NCBI GenBank assembly: GCA_025618425.1
Contig: CM046836.1
Coordinates: 19,498,278-19,562,277 of the forward strand
Reading direction: 5' to 3'
DNA length: 64,000 bases
Source of the DNA: Heliocidaris tuberculata
Taxonomy: Eukaryota; Echinodermata; Echinoidea; Camarodonta; Echinometridae
The notes beneath the pieces were generated by a model that had not been told where the DNA came from, ran no database searches, and worked only from the letters and a program-made list of their open reading frames with translations. How positions within the stretch are numbered: the first letter of the stretch is position 1; every line of letters starts with the position of its first letter. Below are positions 43,901-53,307 of the stretch, in pieces. The position numbers were made by a program, and so were the translations under genes.

Positions 43901-46900
43901 TGAAAAAGGTAATTTCAAAGGAGGCGGGGGAGGGGGTACAATCTTGAAGTTGTATACTGAAGGTATGTCACTCTGTATCAAGGGGGGCATGGGCCGGAAG
44001 TGCCCCCTAAATCTGATACTGCCTTTTTCCACCCCCACCCCCTCGAGCGATACCACTGCTTTTTCTCTCATTTTTTATCTTTCTCATTCCATTCTAACTC
44101 TGGCTTACCTTTCACACAAACTTTGCATTTAACATTTCTAGTTATGGAACCCCTGCCCCCCCCCCCCCCTTTGAATACTCTATGTAAAAGTATATCACAT
44201 GAACATTACCACTAAAATGAGAATTCAAGTTAGAATTAAAAAGCTCTCAGAATATGTAAATGTTAAAGGTAACTAGATAGATGACTTTCCATCCCCTTAA
44301 CATGATGAAAAGAGATGAACTAAATCCTTTGGTTTTTTTTGTCTATTTAATAACAATAAATATCAATTCAAATAACAAGTTTATAATTTGAAAAAAAAAA
44401 AAATATTGAAATTGCACATCCTTGCAGAAGTCTAGTGGTAAGTCAAATTTTCATATCACTTACTAGTACAGTATATCACTGAATGAATATTTGGTTTTTC
44501 TCACAAGTTCTCAAGCAATATGCATATCAACTGTTTCATTCTATTATACTGTTGAAATGGTCACTGACATAAATCAAATCTAGGTTTTGTTAAATTTCAT
44601 TCAGCTGACGGCACTTATTTTTTAGAATTTCAGCAAATGCAATATTCAAACAAAAATCCTCCAAATCAGAAACCCTTGTTAGGGATATCTGTATTGTTTT
44701 ATTCTGAATGAAATCGCCAACTTCATTGCATGTATCCACTCGTGAGACTGCTGATCTAGCTTACAGGAATGAAGAGCTGTAGTGGTAATCCGTAAGTCTG
44801 TTGAATGAAAAGAGAAAATAGAACAAATTAAAAACTATTAAGGTCGTAAACAATAAGAAAGGACTGCAATGTGCCAGATATGTATATATGCATGACTCAA
44901 ACAGAGTGAATATTGCTTGATAAAAAGCTATTTTACCCACATTCATTAAAATTAAGTTCTTTTGTAAGCATGAAAATGGAAATGATGAATCCTTATAAAA
45001 ATTAAGTAAAATTCCTATATTTGACTAAAAATTCTTTTTCAGGTGAGAGGGAAAGGAAATTACAATAGTTTTAAATAACTTGCTTCCTCTTCAAGTTGTG
45101 TACTACTGATATAGGCCTATTATATATTTTTTATATTGATATATTTTTTGAAAACTTTTTTTTTTGTGGGGGGGGGGGGTAATTGCCAAATTTAATTATG
45201 CACAGTAAAGGCCTACCTCTCCAAGCTTGAGCATGCAGGTCAGTATATCTGCTCTTTGTTCATTTCTCTGGATTGTGTATCTCAATATTCTTTCACCATC
45301 CATTGTAAAGAATCATGCTGTGTAAAAAGAGGATAAATAAATAAATTTATAAGTGCAAGTATAAATGAAAGTAATTTAGAGGTACACAATATATATTTCA
45401 CAGAAATACTTGTACTCCACTAATTGTGACTTTTTTTTTAAATCTTCTCAAACATCTAAATACATCTAATTCAGATCATAGATCAAAGCTCAAAAGAGAC
45501 CGTTTTCACAGATTGTATTGTGAATAAATGTGAAGTGTAATCTTCTCTTTCTTTTCCATGCTTACACACAATGCTGGGCTTTGTTGGTAATGGTTTAAAA
45601 TGTTTGCATTAAGGACAAGCTATTAAAAAATCAATGGCAACTAGTAAGGGCATCTGTAATATGCTTTTAACTAACACATTTAGGGACCCCTGGAAGCCCT
45701 AATTGCTTCTATAGTTCATTTCCTTGTTTCCTGTTAAATTACAATATTTATGATAATCATAAAATGATTCAAATTACACTTTACATGTATAAGCATATAG
45801 ATACTCAGGAAATGTTCTGTAAACTTACCTGTAATTTAGGAAGACTAGATTTCTGCTTCATCATGTATGGTCAGTTTGCATTTGCGCAATGTTTGAATAA
45901 CATTTCTTGGGTTCCTTTCCATTTTGATCTGTTAAAAAAAAAAATAATGAAAACAAGAGTTGTCATTTTTGGGGGGTCTTTCTTGTTACAGTCATAGCTA
46001 CATTGATAATAATTGTTTTTATCAGGCAAATAAATTCCAATCCATTATTTTTCAAAGGTCAAAATTCAATAATCATCAGCTATCTTATGTTTATTAAGGT
46101 GCATTCAAGCTACATAAGTTTCTTGGAAAGAAAAAGAAACAGCCTCAGCAACAAAACTTTCTAGTGACGTGTGTCTGAAATTTTGAACAGGGATCCCTAA
46201 ACTGGCTTTAACAACCAGACTGAATTTTTGCCCAAAATACATTTGCCTCCACCCCCCCCCCCCCCAAAAAAAATCATATTCTATCAGACTCCAGTTAATT
46301 TAAGTCAGTTTAATTGACCAAATGGCATGAATTGAACCAAATATAGTAGATCCAAGTCTTTTAAGAACGAAAAAAAGTCAGGCGTGAAAGTGAAGTTGAA
46401 CAGAGTTCTTATTAAACATGGTTAGAGATCTAGATCTTCTTTGACTTTGTCCCCCAAGGCCAAGCACAGCTTTAGCCCTAGGCCTAGCCAAGTCTACATC
46501 TACTCAAGATAGACTATCCTTCAGACTTCGGTTTATGGAATAAAGTTCCAACAAATATTCAGAGTTCAAAACAGTAAACCTCGTGTAACATTAATGATTT
46601 TATATCAGCACTAATTCATATCTTATCAAAATCATCGATATCGTAGAATCCCACCACACAGTCACAGATTCCAAATCTAACGTTAACCGTAGTCTCGTAG
46701 TTGGACTAACGAATACGCTTGTGTGCACCATACAGATGAACAACATGAGGAAATTAAGCTTATGGTTATGCAATACAGTCTATCACCATTTAGAGTTTAA
46801 TAACGTTAGATCTGTTTAGATCTTCTTAGTAGATCCAACTTGTTTGCATGTATTGAATTTTTGACGCTGTCGAAATAGCCACCGCGCCAGTGGCTGAAAC

Positions 46901-49558
46901 TGACCCGTGACTGCCCGGGTAGCTGTCATGAGCCGCAGCGTGTGAGGACAGCGATCTCCGTGTCAAACTACATCTCGACGATAAATTTAGAACTGTAATT
47001 TCGAGAGAAAATTGTTTCAATCCTTTTTCAACACAACTCTTGTGAATCCTTTTGAAATATAAATAAATTATCGTAGATCACCTAGAATTGTACAAGTTAT
47101 TTTTATTAATAAACTAAATGTACGAAATTTAATGATAATTTGACCTCTACTCACCTTGTCCTTTTGAACTAACATCTCTCATTTCGTGCGGATGACGTCT
47201 GGCATATAATCTGCATAATTAATAGGTCTTGAATTGACGAAGTTGAGGTCAAGTAAATTTTGATCGATACTATCGAATTATGTACATATTCATGACCTAG
47301 CATCCAATCAAAGTTTCACAATAAACTGACACGCACAAGAAATATGAATAATGCAACGTATCGGGTGCTTATCGGGCTCTTCAAATGATCCGAAAGAGGC
47401 GGGGCCTAATTCCATTCGCGTAATGATTTCCGCGCGTGCTGCTTTCCGTCTAGTAAATCTATTATACGTCTATGAGTAGACTACTCAACGCACCCGTACG
47501 CGCTCGCCAAGATAAAGGCTCGCGCGGAACCATAGACAAATTAAAACTCGGAGTTCGGTTCCGCGCGAGCATTTTCATGTTATCCTCTATTTCCTTCATA
47601 CTCATTAACTGTTGACCCATAGAATACCAGACATAGTTCTTTGAGGTTGATTTTATACTTTCTAGCTGTACACAAATTATTTTTTCAGGTGATTGGTACA
47701 CTTTAACCCCACCCAACTGGGGCATGGGCTTTGGTAGTCTGATACTGTAGCATGAGTACCACTACGTAGGTGTTAATGAGCCTTATACAGTAAGGAAATA
47801 ATTTACAAATGTATACATACATTGTGTTTGATTTACCCCTTTTTCTTGTATCGTTGAGACTATGTAAACAAAATCAGGAGCCATTAAGTATTAAAAAACA
47901 TTACGAAAAATTTATACAAATCGTCACTGAGGCCTCAGTGTACAAAAGCCGCATTTGTACAGGTCTCAGTGACGGTTTATGTGAAAAGCCGACTCTTACC
48001 GTGATAATCTAAGGCCTGCCGATGTATGATCACAGATTGTATCGCTGGGATTTCAACTATAGTGACATCAATTTCCTATTCTTTTGTAATTAATTTAGAA
48101 TTGAAGAAGATGATAACGCCGAAGCTGTCTGTCGACGAATGCAGAGGAAGACTAGTTGATCATTACATAAGAACGGGGAAGATACCACTAAAGCCCTGGG
48201 ACAGAAGCAACTACACAGACTTCAAAGATCTTCATACGAAAATCAGCCTACTCGTCGAAGACAAGGGCGAGAGAGGAGGAGAACAAACAAAGCATGTACC
48301 ACTGGCAGGCTCTATCAATGATATCTTCAGGACGGAAGTTGACGGATCTCTTCCCACTCGCATCCTTCTTCTTGGCGGAGCTGGTCACGGAAAGACGACA
48401 GCAGTAGCTAAGATGGCACATGATTGGGCTACTAAAGAGGATGATTCTCCTCTTAAAGATGTACCTCTCTTGTTTGCCTTGAAATACAGACGAACGGGCA
48501 AGAGTACATCCCTTGGAGAGGCCATCGTGAGTCAACTGTTGGGCCGTATGAAGGGCGTCACACCGGAAGAGATAGAGCGGTTCATCGGTGACAATGAAGA
48601 AGATTGTTTCATTCTTCTTGATGGATACGACGAATTCAGTGGATCCATGAGCTCCCCGGATCCTAAAAGTAGTCTGGTTGAGCTTACTCTTTGTCAGCGC
48701 TTCTTGATGTGTCGGGTGTTGGTGACGAGTCGCCCTCATTGCCGGGAGGAATTTAAGATTGAGGACCTCCGCTATGTCTATGCAGTGATGGAAGTTGAAG
48801 GGTTTGCAAAAGAAAAGTCAGAAGAATACATAGAACGTTTCTTCCGGTCGAACCCACCAGTTAGTCAACTTCTGAAACACTACCTCGCGAAAGAGACTGA
48901 CATTAAGAGCTTGTTGAATATACCGTTCTTCTGCATGGCCATTTGTACGCTGTGGCAGGGTGGGTTATTGCAGTCGGTCCATTCTAAACCATCGATCTTG
49001 GATAATCTGCTGATGTATTTGATTCAGCATGCTCGTTCAAAAGGAACTCTGAGTGGCCGATCCCTGCCTGGAATTCTTTCGGCAAAAGAACTGAAGTCAT
49101 TCATATGCAGTATTGGAAAGGTTGCCTTTGCAAGTTTTGTAAGTAATAGCGACAGGGTAGTTTTCACGTTAGAGGACTTTGACGAATGTCAGGAAGCACT
49201 TGACTTGGCTGTTCATATTGGACTCGTTTCTCAAGAAACTGAATTGGAAGGACCTATTGCCTGGTTCGAACTGCCCCCGACTCGTATCGAGTTCTATCAC
49301 AAAATTGCACAAGATCATTGCACTGGGATCTATCTCTCAAGCCTCACCACAACAGAATTCGAAAGGGAAATGTTTAACCTGGATGATGGAGTAAGCAAGC
49401 AAATTGAAATGATTAATCTACTCACATTCGCGTCGGGATCGTGCAAGGAGGATTGTAAGACTATCATTGGAGAAATTTCATCTAGGCTTCACATGTATTC
49501 GCCTAGCATAGCCTTTCGCCATGCAGTACGGACTGTTCATCAATCATTACTTGCTTAG
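39278..49558 (+). CDS. Death-NACHT NLR-like protein, no LRR (two or three coding exons)
   Basis: Preferred splice model: 39278-39351 (tentative), 40441-40730, 48099-49558, 1824 nt, 607 aa, phases 2 and 1 consistent. If translation starts at ATG 40466 the product is 574 aa. It has an N-terminal Death fold, then a NACHT NTPase with Walker A GGAGHGKTT, Walker B FILLDGYDE and a VLVTSRP sensor-type motif, then a helical/winged region ending ISSRLHMYSPS. The stop at 49556 comes shortly after, with no leucine-rich repeats in the next 14 kb. Death-NACHT-LRR proteins are a large sea urchin NLR family and act as cytosolic immune sensors; loss of LRRs would leave an adaptor-like or truncated form. The donor at 40731 (AAAAA|GTACAT) is weak; another phase-compatible GT is at 40830. 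Confidence 0.75.
39861..39887. repeat. G homopolymer, 27 bases
   Basis: Uninterrupted G run, typical of this window's many G/C homopolymers and a likely source of assembly or sequencing error. Confidence 0.9.
39944..40112. mobile_element. Short MITE with GTTAACCTTGCATAACTCGAA termini
   Basis: Left AGTTAACCTTGCATAACTCGA is mirrored by TTCGACTTATGCAAAGTTAAC on the right. The interior repeats AGTCGAACTTTGCACAAGTCGA. About 169 bp; possibly Tc1/mariner-pogo type, but the target site is unclear. Confidence 0.55.
40441..40730 (+). CDS. NLR exon encoding the Death domain
   Basis: Acceptor TTTTTCTTCAG precedes 40441; the frame is open from the acceptor. From ATG 40466 it reads SLRDQDILDLSRQVSYDQLD, then LGVELGLTLTELHNLKK and VALKILHQWKM, with a final VKSIIEAL helix. 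This is the six-helix pattern of a Death domain (about 80 residues, with the conserved Trp in the QW position of helix 5). The donor is placed at 40731 because it gives phase 1, as needed by the NACHT exon. Confidence 0.75.
40911..40977. repeat. (AT)n microsatellite in NLR intron
   Basis: Alternating AT tract with one AAAT interruption; low complexity. Confidence 0.95.
42177..42800. repeat. Two tandem units of about 300 bp
   Basis: ATACCGGTG...ATTCATTCRATACGCATAAA starts near 42178 and again near 42481. Both continue through a CTCTTGCAGTGTA box, TTCATTTGGGGGTGAGG/AAGG, GGATGGGGTCCTTTAGTTAA and AGTTAGTCTTGATGTAAATG. Unit 2 contains an extra AAAAG microsatellite. Confidence 0.8.
42810..43074. 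mobile_element. Fragmentary hAT-like MITE sequence with internal repeat
   Basis: Starts CACTAGCGTAGC. GCTTGTCAGAGAATTATGGA followed by GGAAAACAT occurs twice (42846 and 43001), each followed by a C run and CCACTGAG. It lies immediately left of the intact relative at 43141. Confidence 0.45.
43141..43513. mobile_element. hAT-type MITE with near-perfect 8-bp target duplication
   Basis: Starts CACTAGCATACCC and ends CAGATACGCCACTG. Flanks TTACCATT (43133-43140) and TTGCCATT (43514-43521) differ at one base. The interior has G and C runs and two GAGCGACTTTTGGAGGGCTGG-type segments. Confidence 0.65.
43651..44030. mobile_element. Further CAGGGG-type MITE fragments
   Basis: CAGGGGTGTCGCTAGAG at 43651 and CAGGGGTGCATCCAGG near 43839. 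The second is followed by an inverted form of the family interior (AAAATTCTCTGACAAG), so it sits in the opposite orientation to its neighbours. Right ends are unclear. Confidence 0.4.
44590..44797 (-). CDS. Candidate downstream exon of the same minus-strand gene (frame uncertain)
   Basis: A strong acceptor TTTTCATTCAACAG sits at 44811-44798. Read in phase 0 from 45217, the frame stops after 13 codons. A different frame, 44745 down to a TAA at about 44607, is open for about 50 codons with protein-like content (VDTCNEVGDFIQNKTIQ and FAEILKNKCRQLNE). Joining that frame to the start exon needs another exon or another acceptor. It is reported as a candidate only. Confidence 0.3.
45217..45303 (-). 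CDS. Candidate start exon of an unrecognised minus-strand gene
   Basis: On the minus strand an acceptor CTCTTTTTACACAG is followed by a short leader and ATG (45303-45301), encoding MDGERILRYTIQRNEQRADI then LTCMLKLGE. It ends at donor GAG|GTAGGC (phase 0). An in-frame TGA lies just upstream of the ATG, so this is the first codon. The splice sites and amino-acid composition look genuine. The gene would be nested, antisense, in the long NLR intron. I do not recognise the protein. Confidence 0.4.
46248..46271. repeat. C homopolymer followed by A run in the NLR intron
   Basis: C run of about 17 followed by A's. The surrounding 45310-47500 holds no frame I can support as coding. Confidence 0.8.
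47518..47570. repeat. GC-rich hairpin
   Basis: Arms GCTCGCGCGGAACC (47518-47531) and GGTTCCGCGCGAGC (47557-47570) are perfect inverse complements around a 25-base loop, in an otherwise AT-rich intron. Confidence 0.7.
48099..49558 (+). CDS. NLR exon encoding the NACHT domain
   Basis: Acceptor TAATTTAG precedes 48099 (phase 1). The exon encodes 486 residues. Counting from Met at 40466: pre-NACHT LSVDECRGRLVDHYIR (near 100), Walker A GGAGHGKTT 181-189, Walker B CFILLDGYDE 258-267 and TSRP 298-301. A helical domain with NIPFFCMAICTLW follows, then IEFYHKIAQDHCTGIYLSSL, which matches the FxHxxxQEFxAxxYL region of NLRs. TAG is at 49556. The intact length and unbroken motifs argue against a pseudogene of the NTPase itself. 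Confidence 0.9.
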
Positions 49559-50440
49559 ATAAATAGCGCAGAAAGTCGCAAGTAAAAGAAATTCCCTCTA
49601 GAATCCAGCATGGCAAGTTAATAATATTTTCTTGTTAATGACAAAGCTCTTTTATGGCGCTGCAAAGTGCTGTAATGTAATAAGGCCCGTTGCACATGCA
49701 CGAGGCGTCATTCGACTTTGTCATTACCTTGCCTAATCAAACTTGTGCTTTGACTAGATCTGTTCACAAATATATTCATATTTTGGGCATACTTTGAAAA
49801 CAAAGGTTGTTCTTGACAACCTGAAAACAACAATTAATGTATGCAAACTGGATTCCAAGTATTGTAGTTCATTCATTAATAACAGGTTAATGGAATACCT
49901 CGTTACTATAGTACCCCAGGAAAGAAACATCCATAAATTTGAATAACTTTGTGAACAGGTCTATTAGCACAGACATCAGTTATTTAACACAGTGCTTTCA
50001 CTGTTCATCACGATTTGTACGATATCACTCTCTCATGGTGCGCCAAAGGCCGGGCCAATCGCTGACGCAATACCCCGTCAGCAATATTAATGACGCCTCA
50101 AGTGCAACGGGCATTATCTGCAAATTCAAGCATGCTCGTACGGTGGGGTTGGCTGTCGTTCTTGCCCGAGTATCAGCTTTCGAGAACTTATCTTTTGCGA
50201 GCGAGTAATAATGTTTTTGTTGTTGTTGTTTGTTTTTGTTGTTGTTGTTGTTCATAACGTTTAATGTAACTTCATCATTAGAGTATAGGTAATATAGTCG
50301 GGAAACTATGTGGTCTTTTTGTAATTTCTATATATTGCGTCATATACTCTAATGATGAGGTTACATAAGATCATAATAGGTAATATACTACATGTTGTAT
50401 AGAAATGACAAAAAAAGACCACCTTGTTTCCCAACTGTGA
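49559..50440. other. Downstream of NLR: no gene seen
   Basis: No LRR-like frame and no obvious exon. It contains an imperfect inverted pair around 50255-50360 (TAATGTAACTTCATCATTAGAGTATA against TATACTCTAATGATGAGGTTACATA) and a GTT-rich tract at 50215-50250. Confidence 0.6.
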
Positions 50441-50448
50441 GGTGATAG

Positions 50449-52501
50449 CACCGGCGTAAATCCGGTTCAAGGAGTGGGGGTATGATCGCAATATTGAGCG
50501 GAAATTTCCAAAGTTTGGGGGCACCAATAATCAAGGGCTATTTCTGGGGGGGACACCTACAACGGGAAAAATATACCATCTGCAAACATTGGCATATATA
50601 CTCTACATTGTGATTACATTTATAGGGATTTCAATTATGTTTCTCTCTTACATACTCTGATATACTTTATTTAAGCATCAAAGTTTGCAGTTGGGTTTGA
50701 TGACCTACATGTTAATGTGCGAGCGAGCGAAGCGAGCGAGCAATATTTTTAAGGTCTGTGAGACTGCATGGTGATCAATAACATCTTATAAAGAGGAAAA
50801 ACCCATTTCTGAAAAGTTTTTAAACAGTCTCGGCATGAGAGACTGTAAAGACCTCTAATAAGTAACATAACTATATCAAAAATTAATATAAATGTGAGCG
50901 AGCGTAGCTAGCGAACCTTGACGACATTGAAGTAAAGTTGCTCTAAATGGCTTTAAATTAGGGGCATAACTTATGGAGGAAGAAAAAAGGGAGCCCTTAT
51001 CAAGAAAAAAAATGGCACTTATCAGAAAAGAAAAGGAGCAGGAATTTTTCATATTAAAAAGAGCAATTTATCAGAGGATGAAACATGAAGTATTTGCCGC
51101 ACATGAATACCGGCACTTTACAAGAGGTGAAAAAGGCACTTATGAGAATGGAAAATGGGCATTTTTTTGTAAAGGAAGAGGGGCTCTTATCAGAAGGAAT
51201 AAGTGTACTTCTTAGAAAGAAAAGGAGCCCGTGTCAAAATGAATTAAGGGGAACTTATCAGAGTGTAAAGGAGCACTCATCAGAGATGAGTGACAAGTGT
51301 CATTTAGCAGAAGGCGGAAGGGGCACTTGTCAAATTAGTAAGGGCACCTCTCAAATTTGAATAGAGCCATTGCCACAGGTGAAAAAGCACTTATCAGATG
51401 GAAAGGGGTAATTTTTGTATCTGAAAAGTGAGAATGGAAAAAAGGCTGTTATTTAAAGGGATTAATATGTACATTTGGTGCAAATGATTTGTAAGGGAAT
51501 TGTCGAAGGAAAGATTTTATGAGAGGTAAAGGGAAGAGGCTCGTTTTTAGAAATAAAGTAACTGGAGCATTTATCAGAAAGAATAGGGGCAATCATAAGA
51601 TTGGAAAATGGGCACGTGTCATAATATAAACGATACTTATATGAGGGGAAGGGGCACTTCTTACAAAGAAAAAGGGACATTTGTCAAGGAAGAAGGCGTA
51701 CCTCACAGATTTTAATAGGCCTCTGGCATTATCAATGCTAATAAAATCAAATTGTAAGAATGTGGAACGGGGAGAATATAAAGGAAAGGGGGCACTTATC
51801 TGAAATAAAAGGAACACTTTCCTATATAAAAGGGGAAACTTCTAGGATACCCAAATTCCTGAAATACTGGGAACACTGTAGCCCCCCCCCCCCACCCCCA
51901 CCTCCACAGTGCCTGATTTTAAATAATCCTGAAATTTCTCTAAAGAGTTGGTGCGTCATTCTGAATCCTGAAAGAAGACTCATGAACTTGTAGAAGATGT
52001 ATTAGATAGACTGTCATTTTGGAGAATGCTGTACAGTCCCGAGAAGTCTCCTCGTGTCCTCAGCATGACGTGAAAATATATGAGCTTGTTTTCTATACTT
52101 TGTTTATAATACCATGTTTTATTAGGCCTACATTTTGCATTAACTGTGCATTAAAGAGGCAGGGATGAAAAGCCCATTTTTACGAACGGAAAATATGTTA
52201 GTAATGAACATGGATGAGAGATTTTGATATGTAAAATCGGAAATATCGGGACATTCAAATCATATCTTTAGCATATTAATTGCATTTTAAGGAATGATTT
52301 TCACTTCTATAACAGTCTTTTATATCAATTTTATCAATTTTATCATTCGATGCGAATGATTGATATAAAAAGTATTTCTTCCTTGAAAAGTGGGGGGTAT
52401 ATTTGTACAGGCCACCCCCCCCCTCCCGAAAAGTGTGTGTGTGTGTGTGTGGTGGGGGGGGGGGTATATATACCCCCATCCCCCTGGGATTTACGCCAGA
52501 G
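50449..52501. mobile_element. 2.05-kb hAT-type non-autonomous element carrying a minisatellite
   Basis: Flanked by perfect 8-bp repeats GGTGATAG (50441-50448 and 52502-52509). Termini CACCGGCGTAAATCC and GGATTTACGCCAGAG are inverse complements with two to three mismatches. Near the left end is GCGAGCGAGCGAAGCGAGCG. The interior 50970-51860 is a purine-rich degenerate minisatellite. No transposase frame. Confidence 0.75.
50970..51860. repeat. Degenerate minisatellite GGGCACTTATCAGAAAGAAAA
   Basis: About 25 units of roughly 30-40 bp, each with a variant of GGGCACTTATCAGAA followed by a purine-rich spacer. Strongly purine-biased on the plus strand. Not coding: frames are short and change between units. 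Confidence 0.75.
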
Positions 52502-52837
52502 GGTGATAGTTTCCTGAATATCGATATAGTTTATCATTCTCAGGAGGCTGCAGTCGGCAGCCCCTTGCCCCTCCCCCGCCTTGTACGCTTAAGAGTTTAA
52601 GAATGACAAAACAAAGAATGATTGGCAAGATTACATAATTTCTTTGTATTCATTTATTGCAAGGGATCGGTATACAACTCTCTTAATAAGTACATGATAT
52701 CAATTTAACAAACCAAGTCATGTATCTTTTATAATTTGTCACCCCCCCCCCCCCCAATCTTTCCAGTTTACTTTTCTCAGAAGTGATGATTTTAAAAAAC
52801 ATATTTTCTCTTAAGTGATGATGTCGTTGTTGCAATT

Positions 52838-52840
52838 AGA

Positions 52841-52880
<40 letters not shown>
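52838..52880. repeat. (AT)n microsatellite
   Basis: Alternating AT tract directly before the inverted-repeat element at 52884. Confidence 0.95.
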
Positions 52881-52883
<3 letters not shown>

Positions 52884-53184
52884 AAGAAGAACACAGTAGA
52901 AAATCTTATAACGGCGTTCATTGGTTAAGCACATAAAAGAGGATGCGCTTAACCAATGAACACCGTTATAAGATTTTATGTCTAATGCTTAGCAACACAC
53001 GCGCACCTTAATGGTTGTCATGATCACGCTTAGATTGCGTTCGCTTATAATAAACAACATCTTTGTTATTATTTGTATAATCTCGCATTGTAAGTTTTTA
53101 TCCCTGAAAAAGAGGGAGGCCCCCGAAAATTCGGATCGAATAAATTTCAGTTGGCAATTAATGCATTTCTACTGTGTTCTTCTT
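52884..53184. mobile_element. Inverted-repeat element with internal 31-bp hairpin
   Basis: Ends AAGAAGAACACAGTAGAAA (52884-52902) and TTTCTACTGTGTTCTTCTT (53166-53184) are exact inverse complements. Inside, 52900-52930 and 52947-52977 form a second hairpin with one mismatch (AACGGCGTTCATTGGTTAAGC type) around a 16-base loop. It is bounded by AT microsatellites on both sides. Confidence 0.75.
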
Positions 53185-53220
53185 GTTTATTAATTTTGCC
53201 AATACATGGACTATGATCAT

Positions 53221-53254
53221 ATATGTATATATATATTTATATATATATATTATA

Positions 53255-53295
<41 letters not shown>
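53221..53295. repeat. (AT)n microsatellite
   Basis: Long alternating AT tract between the inverted-repeat element and the Tc1-like terminus. Confidence 0.95.
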
Positions 53296-53300
<5 letters not shown>

Positions 53301-53307
53301 GTATATA

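Noticed and set aside
50970..51860. Repeat-protein gene or CRISPR array
   Set aside because: Repeat length varies, frames break repeatedly, and the block sits inside a hAT-type element.
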